Positions 41,979 to 54,700 are shown, counted from the first letter of the stretch. The stretch is DNA of 64,000 bases from Leptodontidium sp. MPI-SDFR-AT-0119 (GCA_020726505.1 JAHLEZ010000013.1:186001-250000); one strand, 5' to 3'. A program made the numbers and translations. Notes: generated by a model not told the origin, from the letters alone.

Positions 41979-42178
41979 CTTGTCATCGAAATGGATACAT
42001 ACTATAAATTGTCGCGAATCGCAATTACGCTCAAACAATGGCGGATTTGAGGAGGGGATGTCGAGAAACTTTGGCAATGCAAGCATGGATCTGGATTGGA
42101 GCTTTGACCACCACGATCTCGACCTCGCGCCAAAGCTCTCCTCCAACCTCAACACGCAATGTTAATTGACGCTCTTCT
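41979..42178. promoter_or_regulatory. shared 200-base divergent promoter
   Basis: Start codons of the Mcy1-like and NDUFAF7-like genes face apart across 200 bases, so the promoters and leaders overlap. Both products have mitochondrial relatives. Confidence 0.5.
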
Positions 42179-43772
42179 ATGGACTCCCCAATCATTTCGC
42201 GGTTGTTCAGACAGCTGTTTTCGCACCGGCCCTGCCAGTCCCTATTAGCACGTTCTTCTGTGCCGTTCCGGATACAAGGTGGACGACATGGGCGGCGGAC
42301 ACAGGTCAGATGTGTGTCTGGAGGAGGAGATGGGGCAAGTCGCAATGAGAGTCATTGGCAGCAGAGGACGGATCTGTTCCCGACAGATATGTCGGCGGAG
42401 TACGAGAAATACCCAATGGTCACCGCGGATCAGCTGAGAGGCCGGAGGGAAAGACCGAGGAGGGTGAAGATGCTCACGAGGGATTTCATAGAAGGTATTT
42501 CCTCCGTCCATGATCCAGATCGAGACTTACACCCTTCGCAGACTCGCTATACAATCCCTCATACGGGTACTTTTCGAAACAAGTAGTGATTTTCACTCCA
42601 GGGGAGCCATTTGACTTCAACAATATCCAGGACGAACCGGAATTCCACCGCTTGTTGGGACAACGATATACCGAATTCGAGGACAAATTAGATCTGAAGG
42701 AACCCAATGAGACGCGGCAGCTATGGCATACACCCACCGAGCTCTTTCGCCCGTACTATGGAGAAGCTATAGCACGGTACCTGGTCGCGAATTACAAACT
42801 CTCTCAATACCCATACCACGATCTGATCATCTACGAGATGGGTGCAGGAAACGGAACCCTCATGCTCAATATCTTGGACTACATCCGAGAAGTAGAACCG
42901 CATGTCTACCACCGCACGAAGTTCAAGATCATTGAAATTTCATCCAATCTTGCGAAACTACAGCAGAATCAATTGCTACGGACGGCAGATTCGAGAGGCC
43001 ACTCGAACAAGGTGGAGATTATCAACAAATCTATTTTCGAATGGGACCAAGTCGTACCAGCACCTTGTTACTTCCTAGCAATGGAAGTCTTCGACAATTT
43101 TGCACATGACTCTATTCGTTACGATCCTGCTACTGAGGAACCACTCCAAGGTACAGTCCTCGTGGACTCCAAAGGGGATTTCTTCGAGTTCTACGTCCCG
43201 AACATTGATCCAGTAGCAGCACGCTTCCTACGAGTTCGACATGCCGCAACAGGAGGTCGGTACCCCCTACCACTACATCAAAGCAAGATATTACGGAAAC
43301 TTCGTAACGTGGTACCCTTCACGCCGAATCTGAGTGATCCTGAATACATCCCCACGAGGCTGATGCAGTTTTTCGATATTCTGGGCACGTATTTCCCAAG
43401 TCATCGGTTGGTGACGAGTGATTTTCATGATTTGCCGGATACCATTAAGGGGATTAATGCACCGGTTGTGCAGACGAGGTACAAGAGGAGGACTGTACCT
43501 GTTACAACACCTCTTGTAAGCCTCCCGCCAGTCTCTTGAGTGTGAAAGCTGACTTTTGACAGGTACATCAAGGCTATTTTGACATCCTTTTCCCCACAGA
43601 CTTCAATGTCATGGAGATGATGTACAGAGCCATCACAGGCAAGCTCACGCGGGTCCTCTCACATGAGGAGTTCCTGAGACGATGGGCGTATGTCGAGGAG
43701 ACGGAGACGAAGAATGGAGAGAATCCGCTTCTGACTTGGTATAAGAACGCTAGTGTTCTTACCACTGTATAG
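42179..43772 (+). CDS. NDUFAF7/MidA-like protein methyltransferase
   Basis: Three exons (42179-42494, 42542-43515, 43563-43772) give 499 residues. The basic N-terminus (RLFRQLFSHRPCQSLLARSS) looks like a mitochondrial presequence. Then come LTRDFIEDSLYNPSYGYFSK (a family block formed across intron 1), motif I YEMGAGNGTLMLNIL for AdoMet binding, KIIEISSNLAKLQ, and AMEVFDNFAHD. NDUFAF7 methylates an arginine of complex I subunit NDUFS2 during assembly. Fungi carry more than one MidA-like protein, so the exact substrate is not proven. It pairs with the divergent Mcy1-like gene. Confidence 0.88.
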
Positions 43773-44626
43773 TTGAATGCATGAATATCAAAGGCTGGAT
43801 GTTCCTTCTTTTGACTAAATTCCCCATGAGTTTGATATTCCAGATTGACTTATTGTTGTTCCATATGGAATTGTCACTTGAGTACTTGTGGCACCTAGAG
43901 CGCTGCCAGTGTGCATGGCGCTTCAGGAGCTGTTCGGACCCACTGTGGTACTAAGGTCAAATATTCAGCAATTTTGCAGATGTTCCAAAGAAGTCCGGAA
44001 CCACGCCACTCCCACTTCCACCCTTCAGATTTCTCTTTCTCCTTTCCCCTTTCACCTACCACCCAGCGGCCCAGCCCCAGCTCGCCGACTGGAAGGACGA
44101 AACAAGCTATTTTGGAGCTCCGCTATTTTGGTGATGGGGCAGGGTTGAGACTGGCTTCAAGCATCAGCCACATCTAGCCTGACCTAAAAATCTCACGAGT
44201 GGGCCAATGAAGTTTTGGTAAACAAGAGCGATGAGAGCTAGACTTTAGCTGCATGCTTGATGCTCCTCACCGTAGCCGCCTTCGACTCCTCATCTTGCCT
44301 GTTACAGTCCAATGGCTGAAGTTCGAATCTGGGAGACAGAAGACGTAATGATGTTCGGCTGATCTTTGATCGCTGTTCATGTCTTGTTTATTTCACAATT
44401 GTCATGTTCCATGAGATGGAGTATCAGAGCAATGAGCTTAGAGCAGCATTTAATTACGTCAATGACTGCAGTGCAGATCGTTGTACGAGTGCTCCTGTCA
44501 GGATCTTAGTGCCTGCCAAGATGGCGGTATAAGCATCCTATTTGCTCCTCCATGATCTAGATCAGCCCTGCTTTAAGAATACTGCGCCCCTTGTTCCTAT
44601 GGTTTAATACACATCCATGACCCGTG

Positions 44627-44673
<47 letters not shown>

Positions 44674-44725
44674 CGAGCTTCCTCCTTGCAAAAGTGCTTA
44701 TTAACATCGACAACACTCAAAGAAA
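43773..44725. other. intergenic
   Basis: About 950 bases with no supported gene. Ends in the CT microsatellite and the leader of the lectin-like gene. A GTTCGAATC near 44330 resembles a tRNA T-loop, but no stem fits. Confidence 0.5.
44632..44671 (+). repeat. (TC)20 microsatellite
   Basis: About 40 bases of pure TC/CT repeat, 55 bases upstream of the lectin-like gene start. It is probably in the core promoter or leader and is likely length-polymorphic. Confidence 0.9.
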
Positions 44726-45691
44726 ATGGCAAACTTCGCAAGTGACCACTGGCATCAGATATACATCGGAAACTCCGACGGCGGCGGCCAATCCCTCGCA
44801 GGAACAAGTCTCTACAACAACAGTCTAACCGGCGCCGTATTCTTCAGCGAAACAAACACAACCAGCAACGCCGAGCAGCTATGGCAACTCTACCCCTTCA
44901 ATTCAACATACTACGTCCTCCGGTCTAAGAGTTCCGGGCCACTGGGTTATCTCACAGTCAAGCGCGCGCCGGAGGAGAACACGCCAGGGAGAACAGTACC
45001 GCTCATGACGAACGCGAGTCTGGCTGATGATTCGATGTTCTGGCGGATAGAGCCGTGGGGGGATGGCACGTTTTTCTTCACGAACGCAGCGAATGGGTCG
45101 GCGTGGCATTTGCAGCTGAAACCGAATTCGCTAATGGCGATGAGTTCGAATATCACTACTCCTCCTCGAGATGGACAGAGGTTCTCGTTTAAGCAGTTGG
45201 GACAGATACAGAATGCGAATTTCTCGACGGTTGTTGTAGGTATTTCTATCTTCCTTGAGGACTCGCTAATTGATCAATAGACACCGACGGGAACAGCGGC
45301 GAGCATACCTTCGGGTAACATAACAAACGCCCCCGAGATATCATCATCGCCATCAAGTAGTTCAGGTCTCTCAACAGGTGCCAAAGCGGGTATTGGCGCA
45401 GGTGTTGGCGTAGCAGTCCTCGTTGCTCTCCTCATTCTAGGCTTCTTCCTCATGAAAAGGAGGAAAAGAGCAAAAGCAACTGTACAGGGATCAACACCAC
45501 CGTATGAGCCGATTCAACAGCAAAACTACGAGACGGAAGCGAAGCACATTCAGAGCGAGAGACCTGGGGAGTTGGATGCTCCGGTGGCGGATCCTGCGGA
45601 GTTGAATTCGGATAATAGATATCCTGTTGCGGAGCTGAATTCGGATAGTAGGCAGACACCTGCCGAATTACCTACCGAGAATGGTCGGTGA
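44726..45691 (+). CDS. beta-trefoil lectin-like single-pass membrane protein
   Basis: Two exons (44726-45235, 45281-45691), 306 residues, intron GTAGGT...TAG. The first 170 residues resemble a ricin-type beta-trefoil: HWHQIYIGNSD, EQLWQLYPFNSTYYVLRSK, FWRIEPWGDGTFFF, and ANGSAWHLQLKPNS. Several N-x-S/T sites are present. A Ser/Gly-rich linker leads to one span (GAGVGVAVLVALLILGFFLM) and a KRRKR stop-transfer, then a tail with AELNSD repeated twice (VAELNSDSR) and EPIQ. There is no N-terminal signal peptide, so a type III (N-out) topology is inferred. A sugar-binding surface sensor is a guess. Confidence 0.8.
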
Positions 45692-46344
45692 TGAGATTAT
45701 AGAATGGGGAATGTATACATAAGGATGGGCCTTTGAGTCAGGGCAAGCCTTGAGGAGATACAGAGCAGCACGAGATCGATCCAGCATGCATACACGGAGG
45801 GAAAGATCCGACTATCCTCGTTGGCTGTCAGTGTAAGATCACTCGACTTGCTGTTAGCTTGTCGTTGAGACTCAAGATAGGAGATCATTTGCAACATGAG
45901 TGATTGAGTCTGGAGTTCGGTAACTACCCAGGTATCTATGGAGTTAAGCTCTCAATATAGCCGGAAGAGGGATACATGGGGAAAGCAGAGAAACAAAATA
46001 TACTAGTACTCTTTCCGTCGACATCTTCTTCACTGCAATTCATTTGTGAATGCCCCCAACTTACACAGAAAATGCAAGTTACCTTTGATCACGTGACACG
46101 CGCACAAAGCACACAGAAAGAGTTCTGACGACAGATTCAGCAGGCCTTGGCGAGCAAGAATGAGACCATTTTCTAGACTATGTGAGAATCAAAGTTCTGT
46201 GAGTATTTCATGTTTCGGATTCCGAGTCAAATTCAGCCTCTCTTTATCCGACTTTGAATTCCTCGCTTGCAACCTCCACATCTTCACCCCACAGCCTCTC
46301 CTCCCCCTCTACCTCACAAACCCACCATCCACACACACCACACG
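45692..46344. other. intergenic
   Basis: About 650 bases between the lectin-like stop and thg1 start. CT-rich leader just before 46345. No other feature seen. Confidence 0.55.
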
Positions 46345-47608
46345 ATGGCGAACTCCAAGTAAATTGATCCCCCCCGTTCGCCTAGTCAAACACTAACATA
46401 AACCTTCCAAGATACGAATACGTCAAGAATTTCGAGCAGCCAGACCTCCTCATCCCAAACACATGGATCGTAGTCCGCATCGACGGGCGAGGTTTCCACA
46501 AGTAGGTGTAGCTATCCATTCTATCCCCTAGCCGAATAAAATATACTCACGAAAATTCAGGTTCTCAAACAAATATGCCTTTGAGAAACCGAATGATCGT
46601 CGAGCGCTGGATCTCATGAATGCGGCTGCTATGGCAGTTATGAATGAGCTACCTGACATTGTCATCGCGTATGGCATCAGTGATGAATACAGGTACATCT
46701 ACTCTATTCAATAATATTCAAATGAAAATCAGCATCTAATATGCTCCACAGCTTCGTATTCCACAAAACCTGCGCGCTCTTCGAAAGGCGGTCAAGGTAT
46801 GACTCTCTCATGCCCACCCACCTCAACAAAACTCAAGAATCCTGACAGCGATCACGATTAGTAAACTGGTTACGACGATCGTCTCAACGTTCACGGCATA
46901 CTATGTACACCTCTGGTCCACCCATTTCCCAGATGTACCTCTCACGGCGCCACTGCCTAGTTTTGACGGTAGAGCAGTGCAGTATCCTAGTGTGCAGAAT
47001 CTGAGGGATTATATGAGTTGGAGACAGGTTGATTGTGAGCATTTATTCCATTTTCATTTTCTCTTGGGCCAGAGACTGATGGGGAGAAGGTCACATCAAT
47101 AATCTGTACAACACGACGTTCTGGGCTCTCATCCAAAATGGCGGGTTTGATGCCAAGAGTGCCGAGAAGGAGTTAGCTGTGAGTTCCCCCCAAAGAATGA
47201 GACGGTTTGCTGATATCCTGAAGGGATCACTGTCTGCAGACAAGAACGAGATCTTGTTTTCGCGATTCAAGATAAATTACAACAACGAGCCTGAGATCTA
47301 CAAGAAAGGCAGTGTGGTATTTCGAGACGTAAGTTATGCTTCGCTCCTCATTCTCAACTACAGTATCTAATTCTCAACCCTAGTACGAATTGGTCGAGCC
47401 AGGCACAGCACCAGAAATCATAGACGAAGATTCAGCCAAGACAGTAGAGGAGATAGCACTCTCCAAGACCCAAGAGGAGAAGGATAGGAAGAGGAGAGCG
47501 AAAGCTAGGATCACAGTACAACACGTGGATATAATCAAAGACGAATTCTGGGAGAGAAGACCTTGGCTGTTATCGAACAAGCCTGGAAATATACCCAAGG
47601 AGCCATGA
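46345..47608 (+). CDS. thg1: tRNA-His guanylyltransferase
   Basis: Eight exons (46345-46358, 46412-46501, 46561-46692, 46752-46796, 46862-47034, 47090-47178, 47224-47328, 47384-47608) give 290 residues. The metal-binding catalytic motifs are clear: [16 protein letters not shown] spanning exons 2-3, and YGISDEYSFVF spanning exons 3-4. They are followed by [36 protein letters not shown] and [13 protein letters not shown]. Thg1 adds G-1 to the 5' end of tRNA-His by 3'-5' chemistry and is essential. The first exon is only 14 bases (MANS plus two). It converges on TMA23, with 91 bases between the stop codons. Confidence 0.95.
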
Positions 47609-47699
47609 TTTATCAATTACGGCTCTAGAATCGCTACAGATTTATACCCCTCTACCTTCTAATGCTCCAAAACTCCGCGCTGATGACAAAATCCAACAC

Positions 47700-48575
47700 T
47701 CAATCCTTCCTACGCTTTTTCTTTTTGGCATTTTCAGAGGAGTCTTCTGCTGATCCTTCCTTCTCTTCTGCTACTTTTGCAAGTTTCTTCAGCCGTCTGC
47801 GCTCTTTCCGTTCCTCTTTCGTTTCCGGGTTCGCTGCATCCTTCATTTCGACGTCTTCATTTGGCTCCTCGACGTTCGATTGCTGGTCTCGTAGCTCCCG
47901 CTCTGCAGCTTTCCTTGCTTTGCGTTCCTCTTTCGTCTCTGTAATCTTAATTGGCACCGATTCGACCGATACTTCCACATTCTTTAGATCCTGCTCTTTG
48001 GAAGCTCGTTTCGCAGCTCTCCTAGCTTTCCGCTCCTCCTTCGTCTCAGGATCAATCTTAACTGGCTTCGACTCTTGAATAACCAACTCGACCCTCTCAG
48101 CCTTCATCGCCTTCTTCGCAGCCTTCCTCGCCCTCCTCTCCTCTTTACTCTCCTCCTCCCCTCCCCTCTTCCTCTTCCTCTCCCCATCCCCAGAACCATC
48201 CTTCCCAGACTCACTACTCTCCTCCTCGGGACTAATCGTACCACCCAACCCCTCTCCCCTAACAAAACTCGCATACAACCCGCCCTTACTCCCAACCCAC
48301 TTCGCCCCCGCCTTCTGCACCATATCCAGCCCGCCACTCGTAACAGTCTGGATAACCTGCCCTTCCTTCGACGTATCCAGGCCCTTCAACGAGCTGTCAA
48401 ATGCATTCATCCACCACATATCGCTCGTCCTGTGCTGTTTCTTGCCGATTCCGAGATTATCGACTTTCTTTGAGACGAGGAGAGGGCGGGAGAGACCGAT
48501 CGTGTTGCTCGTTGGATGGAGGGAGTTGCCGGTCCCGCGCCATCCTTGGGATGTGAGGAGCGCATGGGCGTCCAT
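47700..48575 (-). CDS. tma23: TMA23-like nucleolar ribosome-biogenesis protein
   Basis: A single exon of 291 residues. The N-terminus MDAHALLTSQGWRGTGNSLH is the G-patch-like start of TMA23. It continues GLSRPLLVSKKVDNLGIGKK and DMWWMNAFDSSLKGLD, the family pattern. The C-terminal half is a lysine/arginine-rich tail with four copies of a K-E-E-R-(K/R)-A-R-(K/R)-A-A unit (ESKEERRARKAAKKAMK, TKEERKARRAAKRASK, and two more), ending KKKKRRKD. Such tails bind nucleolar RNA. Yeast TMA23 is a ribosome-associated nucleolar protein; direct function here is inference. Confidence 0.85.
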   Translation of the reverse strand: MDAHALLTSQGWRGTGNSLHPTSNTIGLSRPLLVSKKVDNLGIGKKQHRTSDMWWMNAFDSSLKGLDTSKEGQVIQTVTSGGLDMVQKAGAKWVGSKGGLYASFVRGEGLGGTISPEEESSESGKDGSGDGERKRKRGGEEESKEERRARKAAKKAMKAERVELVIQESKPVKIDPETKEERKARRAAKRASKEQDLKNVEVSVESVPIKITETKEERKARKAAERELRDQQSNVEEPNEDVEMKDAANPETKEERKERRRLKKLAKVAEEKEGSAEDSSENAKKKKRRKD

Positions 48576-49298
48576 TCTTGCGGTGTGTGGAGGAGGAATT
48601 GGCGTGGAGAGGGTTCTGGGACTGATGGACAAGTATTTTTCTTATCGTGAATCCAAAAATTTGAGGTTGCGACAATCTTAGCGTGCTTTGTTCTCATTGG
48701 ATGGTCTGCTTATATAATCTGACAACCTCATCTCCGTCTTCGAAAGTTATGCCTGAATGAAAACTACATCTTCGAATGTGATTTTTCTGTGCTTGTCAGC
48801 GTCCATGGCATGGCCTGTTCCTAACCTCAAGGATATCGATATTACCTCTCTCATTGTCGCCTGGGTCCTTTTCATGCTCAGGGTTCAATTCTGTCGTGTT
48901 ACGTTTGTCTCTATGCGCTACTTTAATTTTAATGTCTCTATTTTGTCCAGAGCAGTTATCAACAGCCTCATTACCCTCAAGCTGAGGTCATATTATGTGC
49001 TTTTCAATGTCATTTATTCTTATTAGGACATAGGGTTTGCCATGTATTCCCCCATTGAACCCAGAGCGAAAGGCAAAGAGGTTTCACCTTGGAAATTGGC
49101 TATAATCCCACCGAACTTGCTTTGCTTTCGTTCACCTCTAAACGCCCTGTATCCTCTCAAACTCCCAAATGTCGCAAAAAAAAAAACAACCACAAAAAGA
49201 GCAAATCCATCCTCTCAAACTCCCCAAATGTGTCTCCTTTCCTCAAACCACCACAACGTATCTCCAGCGAGTCTCCTCTCCAATCCATACTTCATCTC
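48576..49298. other. intergenic
   Basis: About 720 bases between the TMA23 start and the stop of the next minus-strand gene. A-runs near 49177 and short frames only; nothing supported. Confidence 0.5.
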
Positions 49299-50309
49299 TC
49301 ATTCCTCCTTTCCATTCTGCGCCTTGAGCAACGATCGGATCTCCTTGATCTTCAACAACACACCATTGTACCCCGTGAGTTTGCAGTTCAGGACCAGCTC
49401 CAGCCCGCGAACGATCTGCTCGATGCCGTAGTGCAACTTTCCGAGTCTGTCGAGGATCTTCGCTCGGACGTGCTTAGATAGCTTTCTCTCACCCGAAATG
49501 ATGGTCAGGAGTCCGCTGGTCATGTTCATGAGGACGTGTAATGTCTAGGAGATGGCGTTAGTACATATATTCCCCCATCATTAACGCATGCGCTAGGCAG
49601 GGATGCGATATCTCCACAAAACCAGAACAGAGAGGGAAAGAAGCAAGGGGGAACATACATTCGTCAACGCAGCCTCAACACGGAAGATCTCCAGATGCTT
49701 GAAATGTTCCGTCAGACGCGTAGCTTTTGCGACCTCATCTGTCTTCTCCGCCAGCTCCTTCAGCACGACGACGAACTCTGGCGTCTGGTGCAGCATCTTC
49801 TGCCTGATTGTTCCGATGATGGTGTTGCTGCTGCTCGAGTCCTTCTCCATGGCGGCGATGACGCGCTCGCCCAGCACCGTCACCTCTGAGAGGTCTTTCA
49901 TTCCGCTTCCTGCTTTGCTCGCTGTGAAGACACTTCCCATGGAGCTGGGGATGTAAGTTGGGAGAGAAGCGGGGACGGGGGAGGCGAGGAATGGCGCTGC
50001 TGCTGCTGCTGGTGGTGATGCTGGGGCGGCGAGGGTTGGTGGTGGGCCTGGTGGGAAGGCGAAGGAGGGGAGGGGTGCTGGTGGTGTGGAGGGGTGTGGG
50101 CGGGCAGAGGAAGGACCAGAATTTAGGCCAAAAATTGGCGGGGGGCGGCGGGAAGAGGCGGGGAAGAAGGGGGAGGGAGTGAATGGAAGGGAAGAGGAGG
50201 AGGAGGGGGCCGGGGCAGAGACCAGGAGAGGTGCGGTGGTGGTGGTGGTGTTGATGGTGGTGTTCCCATCCTCGTCAACCGAGTAAATGCTAGCCGAATA
50301 GGCCGACAT
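49299..50309 (-). CDS. conserved helical protein, function unknown
   Basis: Two exons (50309-49659, 49544-49299) with a 114-base intron give 298 residues. I do not recognise the family. The first 150 residues are Pro/Ala/Ser-rich and low-complexity, with runs of Thr. The last 150 look ordered and helical: SEVTVLGERVIAAMEKDSSS, TPEFVVVLKELAEKTDEVAK, LEIFRVEAALTN, LHVLMNMTSGLLTIISGE, KLHYGIEQIVRGLELVLNCK. The heptad-like hydrophobics suggest a helical bundle. An upstream in-frame methionine (50381) is possible. No signal peptide or membrane span. Confidence 0.72.
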
Positions 50310-51730
50310 TGTTGTTGTTGTGGTGGTGGTGGTTGATTGATTGATTGATTGGTTCTTTGGTGTAGATCGACAGATTGTCAACTGTAATGTTGACTTTCGA
50401 AGTTGCGTTGCAATTCAATGAATTCTCCATGGTGTTGAAAGCATAAGGGGTCCGCTCGCTTAGCCTCGAGTTTGTTGTTTTTGTCAGTTCAGGCTCGAAT
50501 CTTGGACCAACCTTGCCAAACTGACCCAGATAGATAGTCAGGCATCTTTTTAGAACTTCATTAAACAACCAACATCTCAACACAGGTCATATGCAGATCC
50601 GAGTCCCCATGGTGTAAATAACCAACTGGATCTTGTCAACTAGGAGCATCATAGCAAAACCGTCCATCAATCTGACACGACCTATGAATAGGACCAAGAC
50701 CTCTAAATTGAGTTTCAACTATTTTGTATTTCTAGTCGAGTCTAGTTCAAGCCTCCCTAAATTCTAAACAGGAGGACTCTGAAACATAAATTCAAAAGTA
50801 AACAAAGTGGAAACGCCATTACTTTAGTCTCCAGTGCAGACTTGGAGCTCCTAATATCTAAACATCTACTCTCCTTCTCTCCCTCAGACCATAACAACAG
50901 AAATCACAGCTACCTAACCTCACACCACTCCGCCCACCTCCCTTCCCTCAATCCTCCCCTATCTCTCCCTTACCCCTCCTCCAACCCATACAATAAAAAA
51001 CCAACAATTTCATAGCAGCCATCTTAATCCCCTCATCTCATCTCGTAACAATCAATCACAATCACAAATACAGTTTAACACATTACACGTTACACGATGC
51101 GAAGGAGGAGGAGGAGGAGCAACCTACCAGTAATGTGCATAAAGTATGCAAAGAAAGGTAAGGGAAGAAATCTCGCTTAACCCTTTATTTTGTTTTGTTT
51201 TGACTCGTTTTGATTCGTTTCGATAGCCAAGCCCCCACCCCCTATTCGGTCACCAGTAGCTAGCTCCATTTTATCAGATCTCCAAGCCCCATCAATCATC
51301 CGCACCACCGCCACTTCCCTCTCTTTCCTCCCTCTCTTTATAACAGCTCAACTCAGCTCCTCCGGCACTCCTTTAAATATTAAATTCACCAAAATGAAGC
51401 CGAGAGATAAATGAAATCAATCCCTTTTATCCATACAGTATTTCCCGAATCCGATAGGAAGCGAAAATTAAATCTTATGAAGAGGAAGAGGAGGAATAGA
51501 ATGTATACAAAACAAAAAGCTAGATACCTCAAAACCTAAGTTATCTGTACACAAAAAAGGGTATACTCGAATCCTACTCGTTAAAACCTAACCCTCTCGG
51601 TCATGCCGTCGAAAAATATACCATCATACCAAGGCATACCATTCATCCATCCATCCACGAGCTCATCCAATCCCAAAGTTATTATCCTCCCTCCTTGCCA
51701 TCCCATTTTTCATCTCTCGTCCCTCATCAA
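50310..51730. other. intergenic
   Basis: About 1.4 kb. Contains (TGAT)n near 50335, GGAGGAGGAGG near 51105 and TTTTG-rich stretches near 51190. Promoter of the helical protein and 3' flank of the PhoD gene. I see no gene. Confidence 0.5.
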
Positions 51731-54700
51731 TTATCTCCCCCCATCGATCCTCGCATCCGCCAGATTCCTTCCACTATCCTTATCCTTCCCCTTCCCCCTC
51801 GAAAAAGTATTCCACCGCTTCAGCTTCCCCGGCTGTGGCTGAACATCCACATCACTTGAACTGCGACTGCTACTCCTGCTTCGACTTCTGCTTGCTCCCG
51901 TCTTGACTGGTGGTTCTTCGTGGAAGAGCGCCGGCACAAGTAAGCGATACGGACTCGTGATACCTGCTGGATCCTTGGGATTGACTTCCATGTTTAGACA
52001 GATATCTAGTCCACGCTCGAGATTGACTTCTTGATTTGGAGAGCGCTTAAGCTGTTTGGCTGAGAGACCAGTGGGCGTGCGATGGAATTGGCTGCGTTGG
52101 AAACCTTGTTGGGGCTTGGCACCTGCGACGGATGTGGATGCTTCAGCAACTGGGTTCTGGGCGGTGCGGCCGGTGGTGGGAGGCATAGCAGGGAAATACC
52201 CTTCGTCTGAATCGTGACCGCCACTACCTCCTCGTATGCCTGATCTGGGTTGCTCGTGATATGATACATCGTCGTCACTATCCGCTCCATATCCATTGAT
52301 GCCACCATCATCTGGTCGCCGCTTACTGTTACGTCGGAACAGATTCCCTGGAGTGAAATCTTTACGTGACAGTGACAGGGTTCGAGTAAGAACACCTGGT
52401 CGTTCTGAGTCTGTTGAAGTCCGGCGTGAGGTCGAGTTACGACGGGCAAAGAAGCCGGGACTGGACAATGGCGGTGCGGTAGCTTCGCGTTTACCAAAGA
52501 AACCCTTATGAGCTGCTGGTGCCGATGCATCCGGCCGGTAGCTTGGCCCACGAGAAGATGAAAGGCGACGAAGAAGACCACCTCTAGGAGGGGGTGATGG
52601 CGGTCCATCTGATTGTGGTGTAGCTGGTGGTGTAAGTTCTGGATCGTACATGCGAATCGAGCACCAATTCCTGCGATTCAGTAGACGCTTGTTATTCCTC
52701 GGCTTTCCATTGACGTCGTGGGTGAAGATTGGAATCATATCCTCATCCGTTTCTGCATCAAGATGATGCACTTTGTTTCGCTTGTTCAGCAGATCAGCTA
52801 AAGTTTCCGGCGGGGGCGAGTTGACGATCGCGGAAGATATGATGTTCGGCATGTAGCGGAAGTCACGATCTTTCGGGATACCAAGTTTAGGGTTGGAATA
52901 GAACTGCCCAATAGCTCCGAGATGAACATCGCCCCTGTGAGAGTCAGTACTTTGCAAATGAATATATATGTTCTGACATACCCGAGAATGGTAATCCGAA
53001 CAGATTTCATGGCGGCCAAATCTTGAAGCTCTTGGATAAACCAATTTCGTTCTTCTTTGTGATGTTTCGCAGTCCAATGGTCGTCTAAATCGTCAAGGAT
53101 TTCCACACCACCATCCATATGATTGAGAAGTTTCTTGCCAAGAAGACCTGCTCTACTCAAAGCCTTGATGGGCTCCATAACTCGAGATGTGAGGCTGGGG
53201 AAGTCAGTAGGGATTTCGCAACATAGACCCATAAAACTTACATGTTTTCCAGCCAAACCATCCGTGGATACGCCACTGGGATACCAACCAATACAATCAA
53301 ATGTTTGGTCTCTCCCTTGATTATTTCTTTCTCAAGTCTCTCGAAGACCTTGTCATAAGTCTCAGCACTCACAATCTCATCATACATTCTCTCAGTACGA
53401 CAGTCGAGACCCAGGAAAGCGATTTCTCGCCCTAGAGTTGTGAAGACGCTTCGACTGAGTTCCTTGATGTATGGACCAGGCTGAGTTCCAAGAATCCAGC
53501 TGGGTTCGGTGTCTTCCCCTTCATCAATACTACTCTGGTGTTGGAATAGCATGTAGTACTTGAATGCTACAGATCCCAACCCCGAGAATATTGGCGACCG
53601 CATGTAGCTATCGGGATAGGACCCAAATCCATCGATGATATCATGATCATCAAATATGTTGATCATAGGAATTTGAGAAACAGCCAAACCGAATAGACCC
53701 TGTGAGAACCACATGCTATAGCGGTTGAGGTAGAAAGCCTCCAGCTCATTCTGCAACTCCGCTGTGAAGGGAAGTCTCTCCTTGTGATGGGGATCTTTCA
53801 TATCCAGCCACTGTTTGAAGATTGTAGTCTCTTCCATGACACGATCGTTGTAAATTTGGTCGCCTCCTCCCAGCATAACGTGGAAGGGTTGGGTCTGATG
53901 CGTATTCAAGACGTCTCTCCACATTGGGTCAGGGCCACAGAATCCGTTCGGGTCAATATCATGACTGAAGCCATTACAGCTGGAGAACATGATATTCATA
54001 GCTTGGCCACGAGCCGGGACCCAGAATGCGGTGGCAGGTCCACGATTGATGCGATAGGCGATGCGTTGCTGCTTTGACCGGAGCTCAATTTCAATGTTGA
54101 ATCTCCAGAAAGTGACATTCTGCTCGGCATGTAGTCGAAATCCTCGAACCTCTTTGTACTTGCCGGCTTTCTCTCCATCGTAGTGTGACTTGTTGCAAGC
54201 CGGATTTCGTTCTGCAGTCCCATCGAGTGGACTTCTATGCATCTCAAAGAGCCCATCATCTGATTCCTCTCTGGACAAATCTTTCATTTGATCGAGGTGA
54301 TCAATGGGACGGACGTAGAGAGTCCTGCCATCTCTCCCGATCTTAGGAAGCCCAGCAATCGGATCCACATACTCTGGGGCAAGATCATCAATTTCACCAT
54401 CCACCTGTGCTGGAGGTGGAGGGAGTAGATCCACTGGCTGTAAGAACAGTCGAAGTGTTGGAGCGAGTTCGTAATTTGAATGTGCATCCTGCGTAACAAT
54501 CATGATAGTACCTCTCCAAATCTCGCGATCAGGAAGAACTTGATTTCTTGTTGAGCGGCTTTTGACCTTTTCGCGACGCATGCCACAGTATCGCAACATC
54601 GGGCCGCTCTTGAGGAACAACGGTGGTTTGAATCTGGTTGGAGCTATATCAGGGCGAACGCGGATAGACCGCATCTCACAAGTTAGCAAATGGGGCTTGG

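Noticed and set aside
44325..44340. GTTCGAATC tRNA T-loop resemblance
   Set aside because: Flanking bases do not pair into a T stem and no acceptor stem is present.
50086..50286. Gly/Glu-rich plus-strand frame
   Set aside because: Antisense to the Pro/Ala-rich exon of the helical protein; composition explains it.
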